64,000 nucleotides of DNA from Hypericum androsaemum (taxonomy: Eukaryota > Streptophyta > Magnoliopsida > Malpighiales > Hypericaceae): contig OZ023184.1 of assembly GCA_963995505.1 (NCBI GenBank), positions 9,688,308 through 9,752,307 of the forward strand. The letters are read 5' to 3'. Every line of letters starts with the position of its first letter. Position 1 is the first letter of the stretch. Shown piece by piece: positions 1 to 9,914 of the stretch. The position numbers were made by a program, and so were the translations under genes. The notes beneath the pieces were generated by a model, which made no database searches, was not told the origin of the DNA, and saw only the letters and a program-made list of their open reading frames with translations.

Positions 1-1003
1 GTCCTATAGCGACAAGTCGTAGCGTCAATTTCCATGAGCAGAACTCGCTTTATATGAAGTTGTTGGACAAAATAATTAACCCCAAAAAGGGAGATAATTA
101 ATTTACTCACGTAACATCGTGACAAGATTCTCGATCAGTTAAATCAAATCAGCAAAGTTTCCCATCTAATACAAACATTATTGTTAATGTGATCATCGGC
201 CAACGAAACACTCCACTTTGGTGCTGTAATTGAACATTTGAACTGGAATTCCACTCGATGAGACATTGAAAGTGACACGAGTGACAAACTTTTAGTATTA
301 AAATGTACCCTCAATCAATCTTACGTAGCTGTTGGGCTTCGGAAATTCATTTTATTTTCAGATACGTCAATTTGTAATCTGTACTTGGCATCACGCGTTT
401 ATCACCAAGAAAATGTTGTTTACAAGTGAAATAAATAATTTAACTAAAAAAGTTCAAATAAAGGGGGAGACAGGTATGGAATTAGGTAAAGTTGCTATTC
501 TGAATAGCCTTAAATTTGTGATGGACATTGGGCATATCACCCACAGGCCACAAGCGCAATTGTTAATGTGATGCCAGCGAGCCAACATAATTACAATAAT
601 AAGTAAATATTTATCGATGCTCATAATTTTTTTGCATACTGAGAAACCCTCGTGCTATTTACGGTTACCACTAATTAATCTCGTCAAAATTCTGAGTAGC
701 AAAATTGTTGGGAAAATACCGCATTAAAAAAACAGTATCGACATCAAACGATCACCCTATTAGAATGCCAAACTACATAATTACAATACTTGATGGTGGT
801 ATGCTCTCATTTTTAATTTTTTTGAACAATTGAGCAAAGAATAATTTTATTCCTCTATATTATTAGTGGTGGATTACAGCTATTTATATACACCTTAGTT
901 AAGTAGTAGATTACAGCTAAATATGTACAGCTAATCGCCAATTAATGTGCTAGCAGTTGGAACGCACGAATGTATGAAGCACACCGGTAACCGGGGCAGA
1001 TTT
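1..1003. other. AT-rich intergenic DNA, no gene seen
   Basis: I find no coding signature, RNA gene or bounded repeat here. Open frames are short and AT-rich and do not resemble any family I know. Confidence 0.5.
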
Positions 1004-1028
1004 GGTGGAGACTAACTTAGTCTCCACC
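1004..1028. repeat. Perfect 25-bp palindrome (12-bp arms)
   Basis: GGTGGAGACTAA, one C, then TTAGTCTCCACC. Related sequence (TTTAGTCTCCACC) recurs near 1227-1240, so this may be the edge of a degraded inverted-repeat element. Between them (about 1055-1165) are short imperfect direct repeats built on a CATGCAAACCAATAT-like unit. Confidence 0.7.
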
Positions 1029-1402
1029 CATGGGGATTAAAACAAACTAATATTATGATCACATGTAAACCAATATTCCTATACATGCAAATCACTCAAT
1101 ATCACACAAATATTACTATACGTGCAAACCAATATCACTACACATGCAAACTATTATCACCTGATAGGTTATTGACCATCAGATTTAAAGATATTCTTTT
1201 ACAATCGAATCTGACGGCCCAAAATTTAGTCTCCACCTGGGAACAAATTTTTTTTAGTCCCCACTTAATCCGGTCTCGTAATCACCACATTCAACCCTGG
1301 GAACCACCACCTAATAATGCCACAATGATGATCAATGATAATGATCATCATCGTTCTATCATTTGAGCACATCGAGAAAATCTTGATCTTCACAACACCC
1401 CC

Positions 1403-1740
1403 TTAAGTTGGAAAGTAGATGTCTCTAATACCCAACTTGAACAAGTGATGGTCAAATGGTATGGATCCAATTAATTTGGTGAAGATATCCGCCATTTGTT
1501 CCTCGCTTGGTGTAAACAGGGTTGGAACGATTCCTTCTTGAACCTTGTCTTTTATGAAGTGGCAATCGATTTCAATATGCTTGGTCCTTTCGTGAAAGAC
1601 GAGATATGAGGCAATATGTATTGCTGCTTCGTTATCAAAGTGGAGCTTCATCGGATATTGAACCTTGAATTCAAGTTCTTTGTGTAGACTCTTAACCCAC
1701 ACGAGTTCTTTTGGCAGAGGATGCCATGGCACGATACTCC
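1403..1740 (-). pseudogene. Ty1/copia polyprotein fragment (RNase H end)
   Basis: The minus strand encodes about 109 residues matching the extreme C-terminal end of copia polyproteins. Visible hallmarks are LHFDNEAAIHIA, RTKHIEIDCHFI and EQMADIFTK, followed by the usual short tail. No integrase or reverse transcriptase precedes it and no LTR pair was found, so this is a truncated retrotransposon relic. The frame is open within the fragment but ends abruptly near 1735 on the upstream side. Confidence 0.85.
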
Positions 1741-2631
1741 ACCTCTGTGCTTGAAAGAGACACCACCCTTTGCCTTTTAGTCCTCCAGATTATGGGAGTT
1801 CTACCTACGGAGAGAAAGTACCCAGTAATTTTTTTTACATAATACAAGGTATTAAAGTGTCTTTATTCCTAAATTTAATGCAACTGAATTTCGTTGGTCA
1901 ATCAAAACAACTCTCCCAAGATGGTCTACTCACTCAATGTTGCGAACTAGTTTAACTAACGGTGATTAGTTGCGGCTTATTACGACTATGTACGTGATCA
2001 AATCATGGTACATTTGTTTCGTCGGTCGGGTCTCGTGGTTTGACAATTAGATCTATGGGTCGTTGACCATATTACAGGTCGACACAAAGGCCATTTTTCT
2101 GAGTGATTGCGATCCGAAGCATGCATGCATTTGGTCTAATTAAGTCATTTGTAATATATTTTTTGGCATTAAAGTGAATGGATATAATTGATTACGTTTT
2201 AGACCGATGAACTGTGCTTGATTGGATTTAATTTTGTCCTTGTTTGTGTTCCTACGTGAAAAGACATTACACAATAGCATATTGCCATTTAAACTCCCAA
2301 TTCCTAACTCATGATTAGGAGAACCTGTGTCAATCTTAACTAGCTAACGGATGTTTAAACACGGTCTATTTCATTAAGCGATTTACTACTTGGCAAAATT
2401 TTAATAGACATGCTCTAGTTCATCAACTAGCACTAAAATATTTTTGTATAAATTCGTATGTTACTCTTTGTAATTATAAACTCGAGACTCACCATTGCAT
2501 ATACTAATAATTACCAACAAGATTTCCATGGATTCAAGGAAAAAAAATAGTTGCGTGGATTCAACCAAAAGGATAGATCACAAGGGGCGTGGAGCAAGCA
2601 ATTTGGTAATCATTTTTGAATGAATTTGTAA
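1741..2631. other. Intergenic DNA, nothing recognised
   Basis: AT-rich sequence directly behind the copia fragment. No gene or bounded repeat could be supported. Confidence 0.45.
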
Positions 2632-2640
2632 TATAATATA

Positions 2641-3475
2641 GGAAAAATTACTCTCAGGCTCCTAGTATTTGATATATTCGATGTTTACACCCTGTATTAG
2701 GGAAATAGATTAAAAATTCTCCGAAGTTTAATTTTATTATAATTTCAGGCCCGTAGCTGACGTTAACAGATATTTTTTTTAGTTTTATTATGACAAAAAT
2801 ATAATTGGAAAAAAAATCTACCTTTTTCAACTTCTAGATCTTATTATGAAAAATGTTATTATAATTCTTCACAAAAGAAAAAAAGGCTTTTAGTTTATCC
2901 CCAACACGAAAACGAAATACTCGTCTTCCTAGGTGCCGTCTCGTCTTTAACCCCTCGCTGCTATTTCCCCTTTACTTATAGTTGAAGAGAACCCGAAATT
3001 TCATGTTCAAAGCAACCTTTTTTTATCGACAAGGTACCCTCCTCATGTTCCTCAATTCCACTTTTTTTTTATTTAAAAGAAAGAGGGAGGAGAAGAAGTC
3101 CTCCTTGTTGAAATACCAAAGCCCTAATCTGAAAGGGTTTATTAATCAGCTTCTTATATTGCTTTTATTTAATCCTGTTCATTTTTTTCTCTCGGGTGTT
3201 ACCTGTTATTGGTTTTCTAGGCTTTGGTTTTCTGGGTTCAACATAGTTATTTGGTTTATTTTTTTGTTATTTTCTGGGTTTAAAGAAGGTAGATTTTTTT
3301 TAAAGGATAATTTTGTTATTTTTATGAAAAAAATAAAAAAAATATTTGTTGACATTCACAAGTGGCATGAGAATATAGTAGAATCATACTTTGAAAAAAT
3401 TTTAATCTATTTTCCTAATATATTAGACGAGCACCAAATATATCAAATACCAGAAGTTTCTCTAGAAATTTTCCT
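2641..3475. mobile_element. Mutator-type non-autonomous element with ~100-bp TIRs
   Basis: The left end starts GGAAAAATTACTCTCAGG. The right end, reverse-complemented, starts AGGAAAATTTCTAGAGAAAC, and both continue with a shared GTATTTGATATATT block for about 100 bp. The flanks are TATAATATA at 2632-2640 and 3476-3484, a 9-bp target duplication typical of Mutator-like elements; the AT-rich flanks leave a one-base uncertainty at the right end. The interior has no transposase, only a poorly supported open frame (2982-3506) that runs through the right terminus. Confidence 0.8.
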
Positions 3476-3667
3476 TATAATATATTTGGAAATGATGGGT
3501 AGATAAAGATTAGTAAGAGTGGAGAGGTGACACATGGTTGGCATTATCTGGCCGGAAATGTGGATCCATGGAGCTCTTTATTGTGGACGCCATTATGCGC
3601 CAAAAGCTGTTTATGCGCTTTGGTCAAATAAACGAAATGTATATGTCATAAACTAATACCATTTTTT

Positions 3668-3788
3668 ACCGATTCATGTATGGTCTAATGGATACGGTAT
3701 CAGTCCTTAAGCATGAGGTGGGAGGATCGAATCTCGTGACCGTCTAAGATCCGAAATTGTGGAAACAATTTAAATCTCACCCAAAAAA
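3668..3788 (+). mobile_element. tRNA-derived SINE with 17-bp target duplication
   Basis: The element is flanked by AACTAATACCATTTTTT at 3651-3667 and 3789-3805. It holds a polymerase III A-box-like TGGTCTAATGG and a B-box-like GGATCGAATCTC about 40 bp later, and ends in an A-run. A relative on the opposite strand lies at 22328-22448. It is a SINE rather than a tRNA gene because there is no cloverleaf and the copy ends in poly-A between direct repeats. Confidence 0.85.
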
Positions 3789-4077
3789 AACTAATACCAT
3801 TTTTTTTATAGAAGTAATACAAAATTTTACTTATAAAAAACTAAATGCATACGTCATAAAATAATCTGAAACAGGGGTCACGAAAAGAGATACCATTCTT
3901 AAGTAGTTATTTTTATATTAGTGACACATACGCTTTCCTTTATACTTGTCCATTATTAGTTCTAAAAAAAATACTTCTTCATTATTCAGTGCAATATTAA
4001 CAAACGGTCGTTATTTCATTACATGGAGCATGAATGTCACATTTGTTAAGAAATATTGATAAATTTTATTTACAATG

Positions 4078-4677
4078 TGTAACGCCCCGTGATTCGATTG
4101 ACTGGTTCCTCATACCAATACAAATCTTTTCTAGCATGTTTTGTCCTTACTCGCACGCACCCTGAGAAACTTCTCAGGAGGTCACCCATTCTGATCATAC
4201 TCCCGGCCAAACGCGTTTAACCTTGAAGTTCTCTCAAGATGTGTGCCAGAAAAGAATGTGCACCTTGTTGGTATAGATAGTATCAATCAAATCACTTAAG
4301 GCGTTTCAGACAGTATCATTTACGGGGTATCACATTCACCCCTCCTTAAATATGCGACGCCCTCGTCGCGCCAAACAGAATACATAATAGTCCCAGAAGC
4401 GTATTTGCTCTGATACCATATGTAACGCCCCGTGATTCGATTGACTGTCTCCACAGACCAACACAAGTCTTTTCTAGCATGCTTTGTCCTCACTCGCACG
4501 CACCCTGGGAAACTTCCCAAGAGGTCACCCATCCTGATCCTACTCCCGGCCAAACGCGTTTAACCTTAAAGTTCTCTCAAGATATGTGCCAGGAAAGAAG
4601 GTACACCTTGTTGGTATGGATAGTACCAATCAAATCACTTAAGACATTTCAGACAGTATCATTTACGGGGTATCACA
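4078..4677 (-). mobile_element. Cassandra TRIM retrotransposon, copy A
   Basis: Two 257-bp direct repeats (4078-4334, 4421-4677) flank an 86-bp interior. Read on the minus strand each LTR begins TGTGATACCCCG and ends CGTTACA. The 5' LTR is followed by TGGTATCAGAGC, a primer site for initiator tRNA-Met, and a purine tract ending GGAGGGGTGAA precedes the 3' LTR. Each LTR contains a 5S-rRNA-like domain (for example minus strand 4630 to 4500). LTR plus 5S domain, with no coding region, is the definition of Cassandra. The flanks are CAATG (4073-4077) and CAATA (4678-4682), a target duplication with one mismatch. The LTRs differ at many positions, so this insertion is older than copy B. Confidence 0.93.
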
Positions 4678-4791
4678 CAATAATTTACTAATTATCCTAA
4701 GCCTTAATTTATATATTTTCAGTAAACTTTAGAACGTGACGTTTCTGAGCTTTACTTAATTAGGTAAATTCTTGGCGTAAAACATATCTAA

Positions 4792-5699
4792 GGAAAAATT
4801 ATTTTGTAGTCCCTGGAGTTTGCTTAAATATACTCAAAAGTCCTCCTGTTCACAAAATACATTTCAAAGTCCCTCTAGTTTGCTTTTATTATACTTTCGG
4901 GTCCTGGCGCACGTTAGCAACTCTTTTTTTTCATTTTTGTCAATGAAATGACTAAAATACCCTTAGAAAAAAATAAAAAAAAAATTGTCGATGTCATCTC
5001 ATCTTCTTCCTCGTGAAAATTCAATTAACCCATGAAAAATCAATCCCCAATTCAGAAATTGAAATCCCCAATTCCCAAAATTCTCAAAATTGAAATCGAA
5101 ATCAAAATTCAATCGATTCAATAACGGACGACACCGGCTTCCAGTCATCCCCAACATCGACGACGACGACGACGACTATGCTGGGTAACCTCCAAGCCAC
5201 CAGCATCGGTGGTCTACGTGGCCTTTGGTGGCGAGATGTAGCTTCTACGAGGGAGGTGAGATCCTTGTCACTGCCGCTACCCCATGCCGTCGGAGCTGCA
5301 GGCCTCGAGCTTTCGCTTGTAGACGGCTCAGTTACCAGTTTTGGGTCAACCTTTGGTTTCAAACTTTGGCCGCTCCAGCTCGCCTTGACTGAGGAAGAAG
5401 AACAACAGCATCAATGATTGGGATTCTGTTCGAACTTCGGGGTTACTGGCAAGGATTGGGATTTTGTTCGAACGACGGCGTCAACGACAGATAAGAAGAA
5501 GATATGAAGTAAGCAATTTTTCTTTTTTTGTTCTAAGGATATTTTTGTCATTTTAGTGACAAAAAAAAGAAAAAAACTCATTTAAGGACCCGAAAGTATA
5601 ATAAAAGTAAACTAGAGGGACGTCGGCGTGTATTTTGTGAACAAGGAGGACTTTTGAGTATATTTAACCAAATTTCAGGGGCTACAGAGTAATTTTCCC
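4792..5699. mobile_element. Mutator-type element, possible Pack-MULE
   Basis: Terminal inverted repeats of about 115 bp (left end GGAAAAATTATTTTGTAG, right end reverse-complemented GGGAAAATTACTCTGTAG) are bounded by a perfect 9-bp duplication CATATCTAA at 4783-4791 and 5700-5708. The interior (about 5100-5480) is much more GC-rich than its surroundings and holds open frames on both strands (5102-5362 minus, 5178-5417 plus) that I cannot assign. A GC-rich insert between Mutator TIRs suggests captured host sequence, but the source is unknown and no transposase is present. Confidence 0.85.
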
Positions 5700-6230
5700 C
5701 ATATCTAATTATGACTACGTCAAATTGAAAGATAAGCAAGTATCTTTAAACAAAGGATAAAATAGTCATAGGTCCCTCCTATTTAATGAAATCGATTAAT
5801 CAGGACATCATAGTATTGTTTAGTTTCTCATATTTTCTAAATCAAATTGATTAGTACTTCTACCTAAATTTCGGTCACTTTTTCGATGAGGTAATAATAA
5901 AAATACCAAAATACCCCTATCTTCTCCAAACCCGCACATCTCCTTAGGAAAAAACACCCAAAGTAAGCGATGGCTTAAAAAAGGAAGGAGAAACAAAAAT
6001 GATGTCGAACATCGACACGATCGCGCTGCACATGTCGTCCTGACCTGCCCGCGAAACATGTCCTAGGATCCTGGTCTCCTCCTCTCTCTTTCTCCAATCC
6101 AAACTGTCACCTGTCCCCCCACCAATCCTTCGTCCCCGTCGCGGCTTGAACTGACACTATTCCCTAAACCATACATGGAGGATGTGATACCCCGTTAATG
6201 AACTGTACTGAAAAGCCTTAAGTGATTTGA

Positions 6231-6360
6231 TGCATACTATCCATACCAACAAGGTGCACCTTCTTTTCTGGCACACATCCTAAGAGAACTCCAAGGTTAA
6301 ATGCGTTTGGCCGAGAGTAGGATCAAGATGGGTGACCTCCTGGGAAGTTTTTGGGATGCA
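6231..6360 (+). promoter_or_regulatory. 5S-rRNA-like domain in Cassandra copy B 5' LTR
   Basis: This segment tracks plant 5S rRNA: a GAGAACTCCAAGGTTAA stretch, then GGCCGAGAGTAGGATC, then GATGGGTGACCTCCTGGGAA, then GGGATGCA at the 3' end. These are the internal polymerase III promoter regions (box A, intermediate element, box C). In the Cassandra family such domains are known to be transcribed by polymerase III; activity here is inferred. Confidence 0.85.
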
Positions 6361-6612
6361 TACGAGTGAGGACAAAATACGATAAAAAAGACCCGTGTTG
6401 GTCTGTGGAGACAGTCGGTCAGATCATGAGGCGTTATATTTGGTATCAGAGCGACTTCGGCTTGTACGGTGTAGTTTGGGAATTGAACACACCTACAACC
6501 GAGGGATTCTAGGACTGTCTGTATCTGGCGCGATGAGGACGTCGTGTATTTAAAGAGGGGTGAATGTGATACCTCGTTAATAAACTGTACTAAAAAGCCT
6601 TAAGTGATTTGA

Positions 6613-6742
6613 TGCGTACTATCCATACCAACAAGGTGCACCTTCTTTTCTGGCACACATCCTGAGAGAACTCCAAAGTTAAACTCGTTTGGCCGAGAGT
6701 AGGATCAGGATGGGTGACCTCTTGGAAAGTTTTTGGGATGCG
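6613..6742 (+). promoter_or_regulatory. 5S-rRNA-like domain in Cassandra copy B 3' LTR
   Basis: Same 5S-like block as in the 5' LTR, 382 bp downstream. Box C reads GATGGGTGACCTCTTGGAAA, so two positions depart from the better preserved 5' copy. Confidence 0.8.
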
Positions 6743-7247
6743 TGTGAGTGAGGACAAAACACGCTAGAAAAGATCCGTGTTGGTCTGTGGAGACAGTTGA
6801 TCGGATCACAGGGCGTTACAGAGGACATCGGGAAGGACTCAGGGAGTAGGGTCCCTTCTTTATCGTCTTTCTCACCATCTCTTCGTCTGCTTTCTTTAGA
6901 AGGTCTATTCCCTTTTTTTGTTTATCTTTTTTAGTTTGTTTTCAAAAGTTCTATGACTGCAATTCCATTCACCAAATGACCTGAGATTCCATACGTATCA
7001 AAAAGGGCAAACAACCATTGCTTATGGGTAATTTTTTAGGGTTCGTATGCGATTAGTGGTTTTAGATTTAGTTCTGGAGTTGAGGGTATTTTGGTCTTTT
7101 TAGTGACACCTCGCCGAAAAAGTAACCAAAATTTTAGTTCAAGGACTAATGAATTTGATTTGCAATTACAGAGACTAAAATATATTAGCGTGATTAATCA
7201 TTTATTTCAAACATGAGAGATCTATGACTATTTTACCCTTAAAAAAT

Positions 7248-7966
7248 GCTAAATAGTCATAGGTACATGTTGTTTGAAAAAATTGATTTATAAAGACATC
7301 TTATTTATTAATCCCTCAAATTTTCTAAATTGAAATGATTTGTCCTTATACTTGAATTTCGGCAACTTTTTCTACGAGACATAACTAAAAATAAAAAAAA
7401 ACCCCTAACTCTGCAAATTATCAAATTATCACTCGAACAAAAACGAAAACATCTCTTCCAAAATCAACAATCTAGTACAAACGTCATCCTTTTTTCTTTG
7501 GGTTTGAGATCGTCATCCTTCGTTCGCTTCTTGTCCCGATCCACCCTAAACTCATCAAGGTCAGTGCTCATCTCCCTCCCGAATCGGAAGTGCTTCTGGT
7601 CGCGGTGGTGCGTCCACTTGGGATCGCTGTCCTTCCTCTCAGAATCTTCCCTCGTGATTTGTGCTTGCCGTCCTCCATCCTGAATTGCAATGGCTGTCAT
7701 TTGAGTACCCAATTCTCAATTACAGAAAACCTAGTTACCCCAATGCAGTTAGAAAGGGAGATTTTGGTTGTTGATGAGTGATAATTTATAATTTTTAGAG
7801 TTATCGGTATTTTGGTAATTTTAATGATGTCTTGTCAAAAAAAATTGCTAGAATTCATGTTTAAGGACTAATTTCTTCGATTTAGAAAATATGAGGGACT
7901 ATTTAATATTGGACTGTTATTATTACTCAATTTTTTCAAACAATCGAGAACTATGACTATTTTGAG
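7248..7966. mobile_element. Mutator-type element with ~150-bp TIRs
   Basis: The left end GCTAAATAGTCATAGG pairs with the right end, reverse-complemented CTCAAAATAGTCATAG, followed by TTGTTTGAAAAAATTGA in both arms and by CAAATTTTCTAAATTGAA opposite CATATTTTCTAAATCGAA. It belongs to the same family as its neighbour 5755-7238 and lies directly next to it. I could not fix a clean 9-bp duplication. The interior (7464-7712) is GC-rich with unassigned open frames on both strands. Confidence 0.65.
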
Positions 7967-8079
7967 AAAAAAAGAAAAAAAAAGACAAGACATATATGGA
8001 CGGTTTGGTAGGCAATTCCAAAAGGACTTTGATTTTGGCTTGTAGAGAGAGAAGGTCACATCCCGTCATTCTAAAATAG

Positions 8080-8796
8080 TAGGGATGGCAATGGGTAGAG
8101 TATGGTAGGGTATTGATAGGACCGTATCCATACCCTAATTTTTTTGGATGGATTTATACCCTATCATCGACCATACTAATTTTTTATTGTTAGATTCATA
8201 CCCTACTCTCCTGGAGACTCAGGGTCTGCAGGGTCCGACCCTTTAACATTCTGCATTTTGATAATTTTTGATCAAAACTTAATTTTTATATAAAATTTAA
8301 ATAAATTCAAGAATCTACTACGTTACACATCAACATTCAATAGAAAATTGATGAAACATCAAATTTTGTGATTTAATTTCAATAGTCAAAGATTTTTTTT
8401 AGAGTTTGAAGTACATAAACAATTCAACAAAAGAAAAATATAGCATGTCAGCTTATAGTGATCCATCATTCACGACATCTTCTAAGTTAGTTGCGGAATA
8501 ACATAATAAATATGTTAAAGTTAACCGTAAAGTATATTATATATATTATCAATACGGTCTAACAAGGGTCTAATTAGAGTCTAATTAGGGTATAGTCTAA
8601 AATAGGGTAAAAATGTAAGGGTAGGGTCCGACCCACAGGGTCTAGCTATGGATTCATACCCTACCCTAGACCCTACATCTAAACATGGACCCATACTCAT
8701 ACCATATCCTAGACCCAGTCAAAGTCAACATACCCTAGACCCGTAGGGTAAGGGTAGGGTCCGACCCTCAGGGTATGAGTATTTCTGCCATCCCTA
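8080..8796. mobile_element. hAT-type non-autonomous element
   Basis: The termini TAGGGATGGCA and, reverse-complemented, TAGGGATGGCAGAAAT are flanked by a perfect 8-bp duplication TAAAATAG (8072-8079, 8797-8804), as expected for hAT transposition. Many AGGGTA/GGGTCCGACCC-type motifs occur in the subterminal regions. No transposase is encoded. A second copy with the same terminus lies at 46817-47387. Confidence 0.85.
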
Positions 8797-8804
8797 TAAA
8801 ATAG

Positions 8805-9914
8805 GAACGTCGGCCCGTTAGGCCTTTATCTGATATCCATTACGGCCCGTCCATCTTCCATTCTGTTATAGAAACTGTCGGCCCGTTGGACATTTATGTC
8901 GCTTTCCCTCGAGCCCACATCCATGTTTCAGAAAACAAAATATGCACTCTTCTTCGTAGTCACTGGCTTGCAAGTCCCGATTAGACGATTAGTCCTATTG
9001 CACACGAGGCATAAGAATCGGACAATGTATTAAGTAAGCTTGCAACCAACAAGCATTTAAATATTTCTCAAATAAAAAAAAGCATTTAAATAAGCTTGCC
9101 ACTTGCAACCAACAAGCATTTTTTAGTTCATCCGCCTTTTTTACAAGTAGTTCATTCGCCTTTGGAGTTAAATGAGTATGCCTAAAAATATTATTAAATA
9201 AGCTTGCAACTAACGAGCATTTTTTCCGATGAGTTATTTCATCCGCCTCTAGAGTTAAAAGACTCATTACAATCTTACGTGATTATATATGCATATATGC
9301 AGCAATATATTTACTCTTAAAGAAATCAACAAGTATTTAAATTAATTGCTCATAGCCTTGTTTATATTAATCACAAAATTTAGAGTTCGAGTAGTGATCT
9401 TCGCTTCAAGTTCCACCCAAGAATTTATACATTTTACACGATGCCTTGTACAATTAATTAGGGTATCAGAAAAATAAGGATTAGATTTATGTAATTTTAT
9501 GTCTATTTTCCCTCCCAATTCGGAGTAGTCAATTAGGAAGTAATTAAATTATCCGACGGATCTAAACTTAAGATTAGACATGTAAACAAACAAAACGCCA
9601 CTGGGAAAAAAGACAAAGCACCACCCACCCGCCAATGATACAAACAAGGTGCTACTCTCTGCCGCCCGAAAATAATTTCCCGTTTTGTACTTTCCTTTGC
9701 TTCCCACCCCAAAAAAAAATAAAGAAGAAAAAGAAAACTCTCAAGAGTTTAAAACTAAGACGAAAATGGACGTCAGCAACCACCCCGAGGAGACCTCCTC
9801 CTCCTCCACTAATCGCTCCTTCTCCTCTCTATTAATAGAGTCAGCGAGGGAGGGAGAGAGCGCAGAAACGACACCGTAACTGATCAAGACCGGTTACAGT
9901 TTCACCATCTGATC
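8805..9914. other. Intergenic DNA and promoter/5' UTR of the D-Ala ligase gene
   Basis: About 9035-9250 contains imperfect direct repeats of an AATAAGCTTGCAACCAACAAGC-like unit, seen three times, each followed by a CATCCGCC-like stretch. The last 150 bp are CT-rich (CCTCCTCCTCCTCC near 9800), which suits a plant 5' UTR. No other gene seen. Confidence 0.5.

Larger units (their letters stand above)
6183..6820 (+). mobile_element. Cassandra TRIM retrotransposon, copy B (structurally intact)
   Basis: Two 256-bp LTRs (6183-6438, 6565-6820) run from TGTGATAC to CGTTACA; the first ends TA instead of CA. TGGTATCAGAGC (6441-6452) is the initiator-tRNA-Met primer site, and an AAAGAGGGGTGAA purine tract abuts the second LTR. 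The 5-bp target duplication GAGGA is perfect (6178-6182, 6821-6825). The 126-bp interior codes for nothing, so reverse transcriptase must come from another element. It is nested in the Mutator-type element 5755-7238. Confidence 0.96.
5755..7238. mobile_element. Mutator-type element interrupted by a Cassandra
   Basis: The left end GGATAAAATAGTCATAG pairs with the right end, reverse-complemented GGGTAAAATAGTCATAG, and the inverted repeats extend well over 100 bp (ATTTCGGTCACTTTTTC opposite GGTTACTTTTTCGGCG). Candidate 9-bp target duplications TTAAACAAA and TTAAAAAAT match at 7 of 9 positions. Copy B of Cassandra sits inside (6183-6820), so this element was there first. The interior is GC-rich around 5990-6140 with no recognised gene. 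Confidence 0.75.

Noticed and set aside
2982..3506. 174-residue open frame
   Set aside because: It lies within a Mutator-type element, runs through its right terminus, and is Phe/Lys-rich from poly-T and poly-A stretches with no domain.
3668..3788. tRNA gene
   Set aside because: A and B boxes are present, but no cloverleaf, and the unit is poly-A tailed with target duplications, so it is a SINE.
4078..4677. Genuine 5S rRNA gene cluster
   Set aside because: The 5S-like domains sit inside LTRs with primer site and purine tract and are diverged from canonical 5S; they are Cassandra, not ribosomal genes.
4320..4691. Open frames on both strands (4553-4320 minus, 4479-4691 plus)
   Set aside because: They are conceptual translations of Cassandra LTRs and 5S-like DNA.
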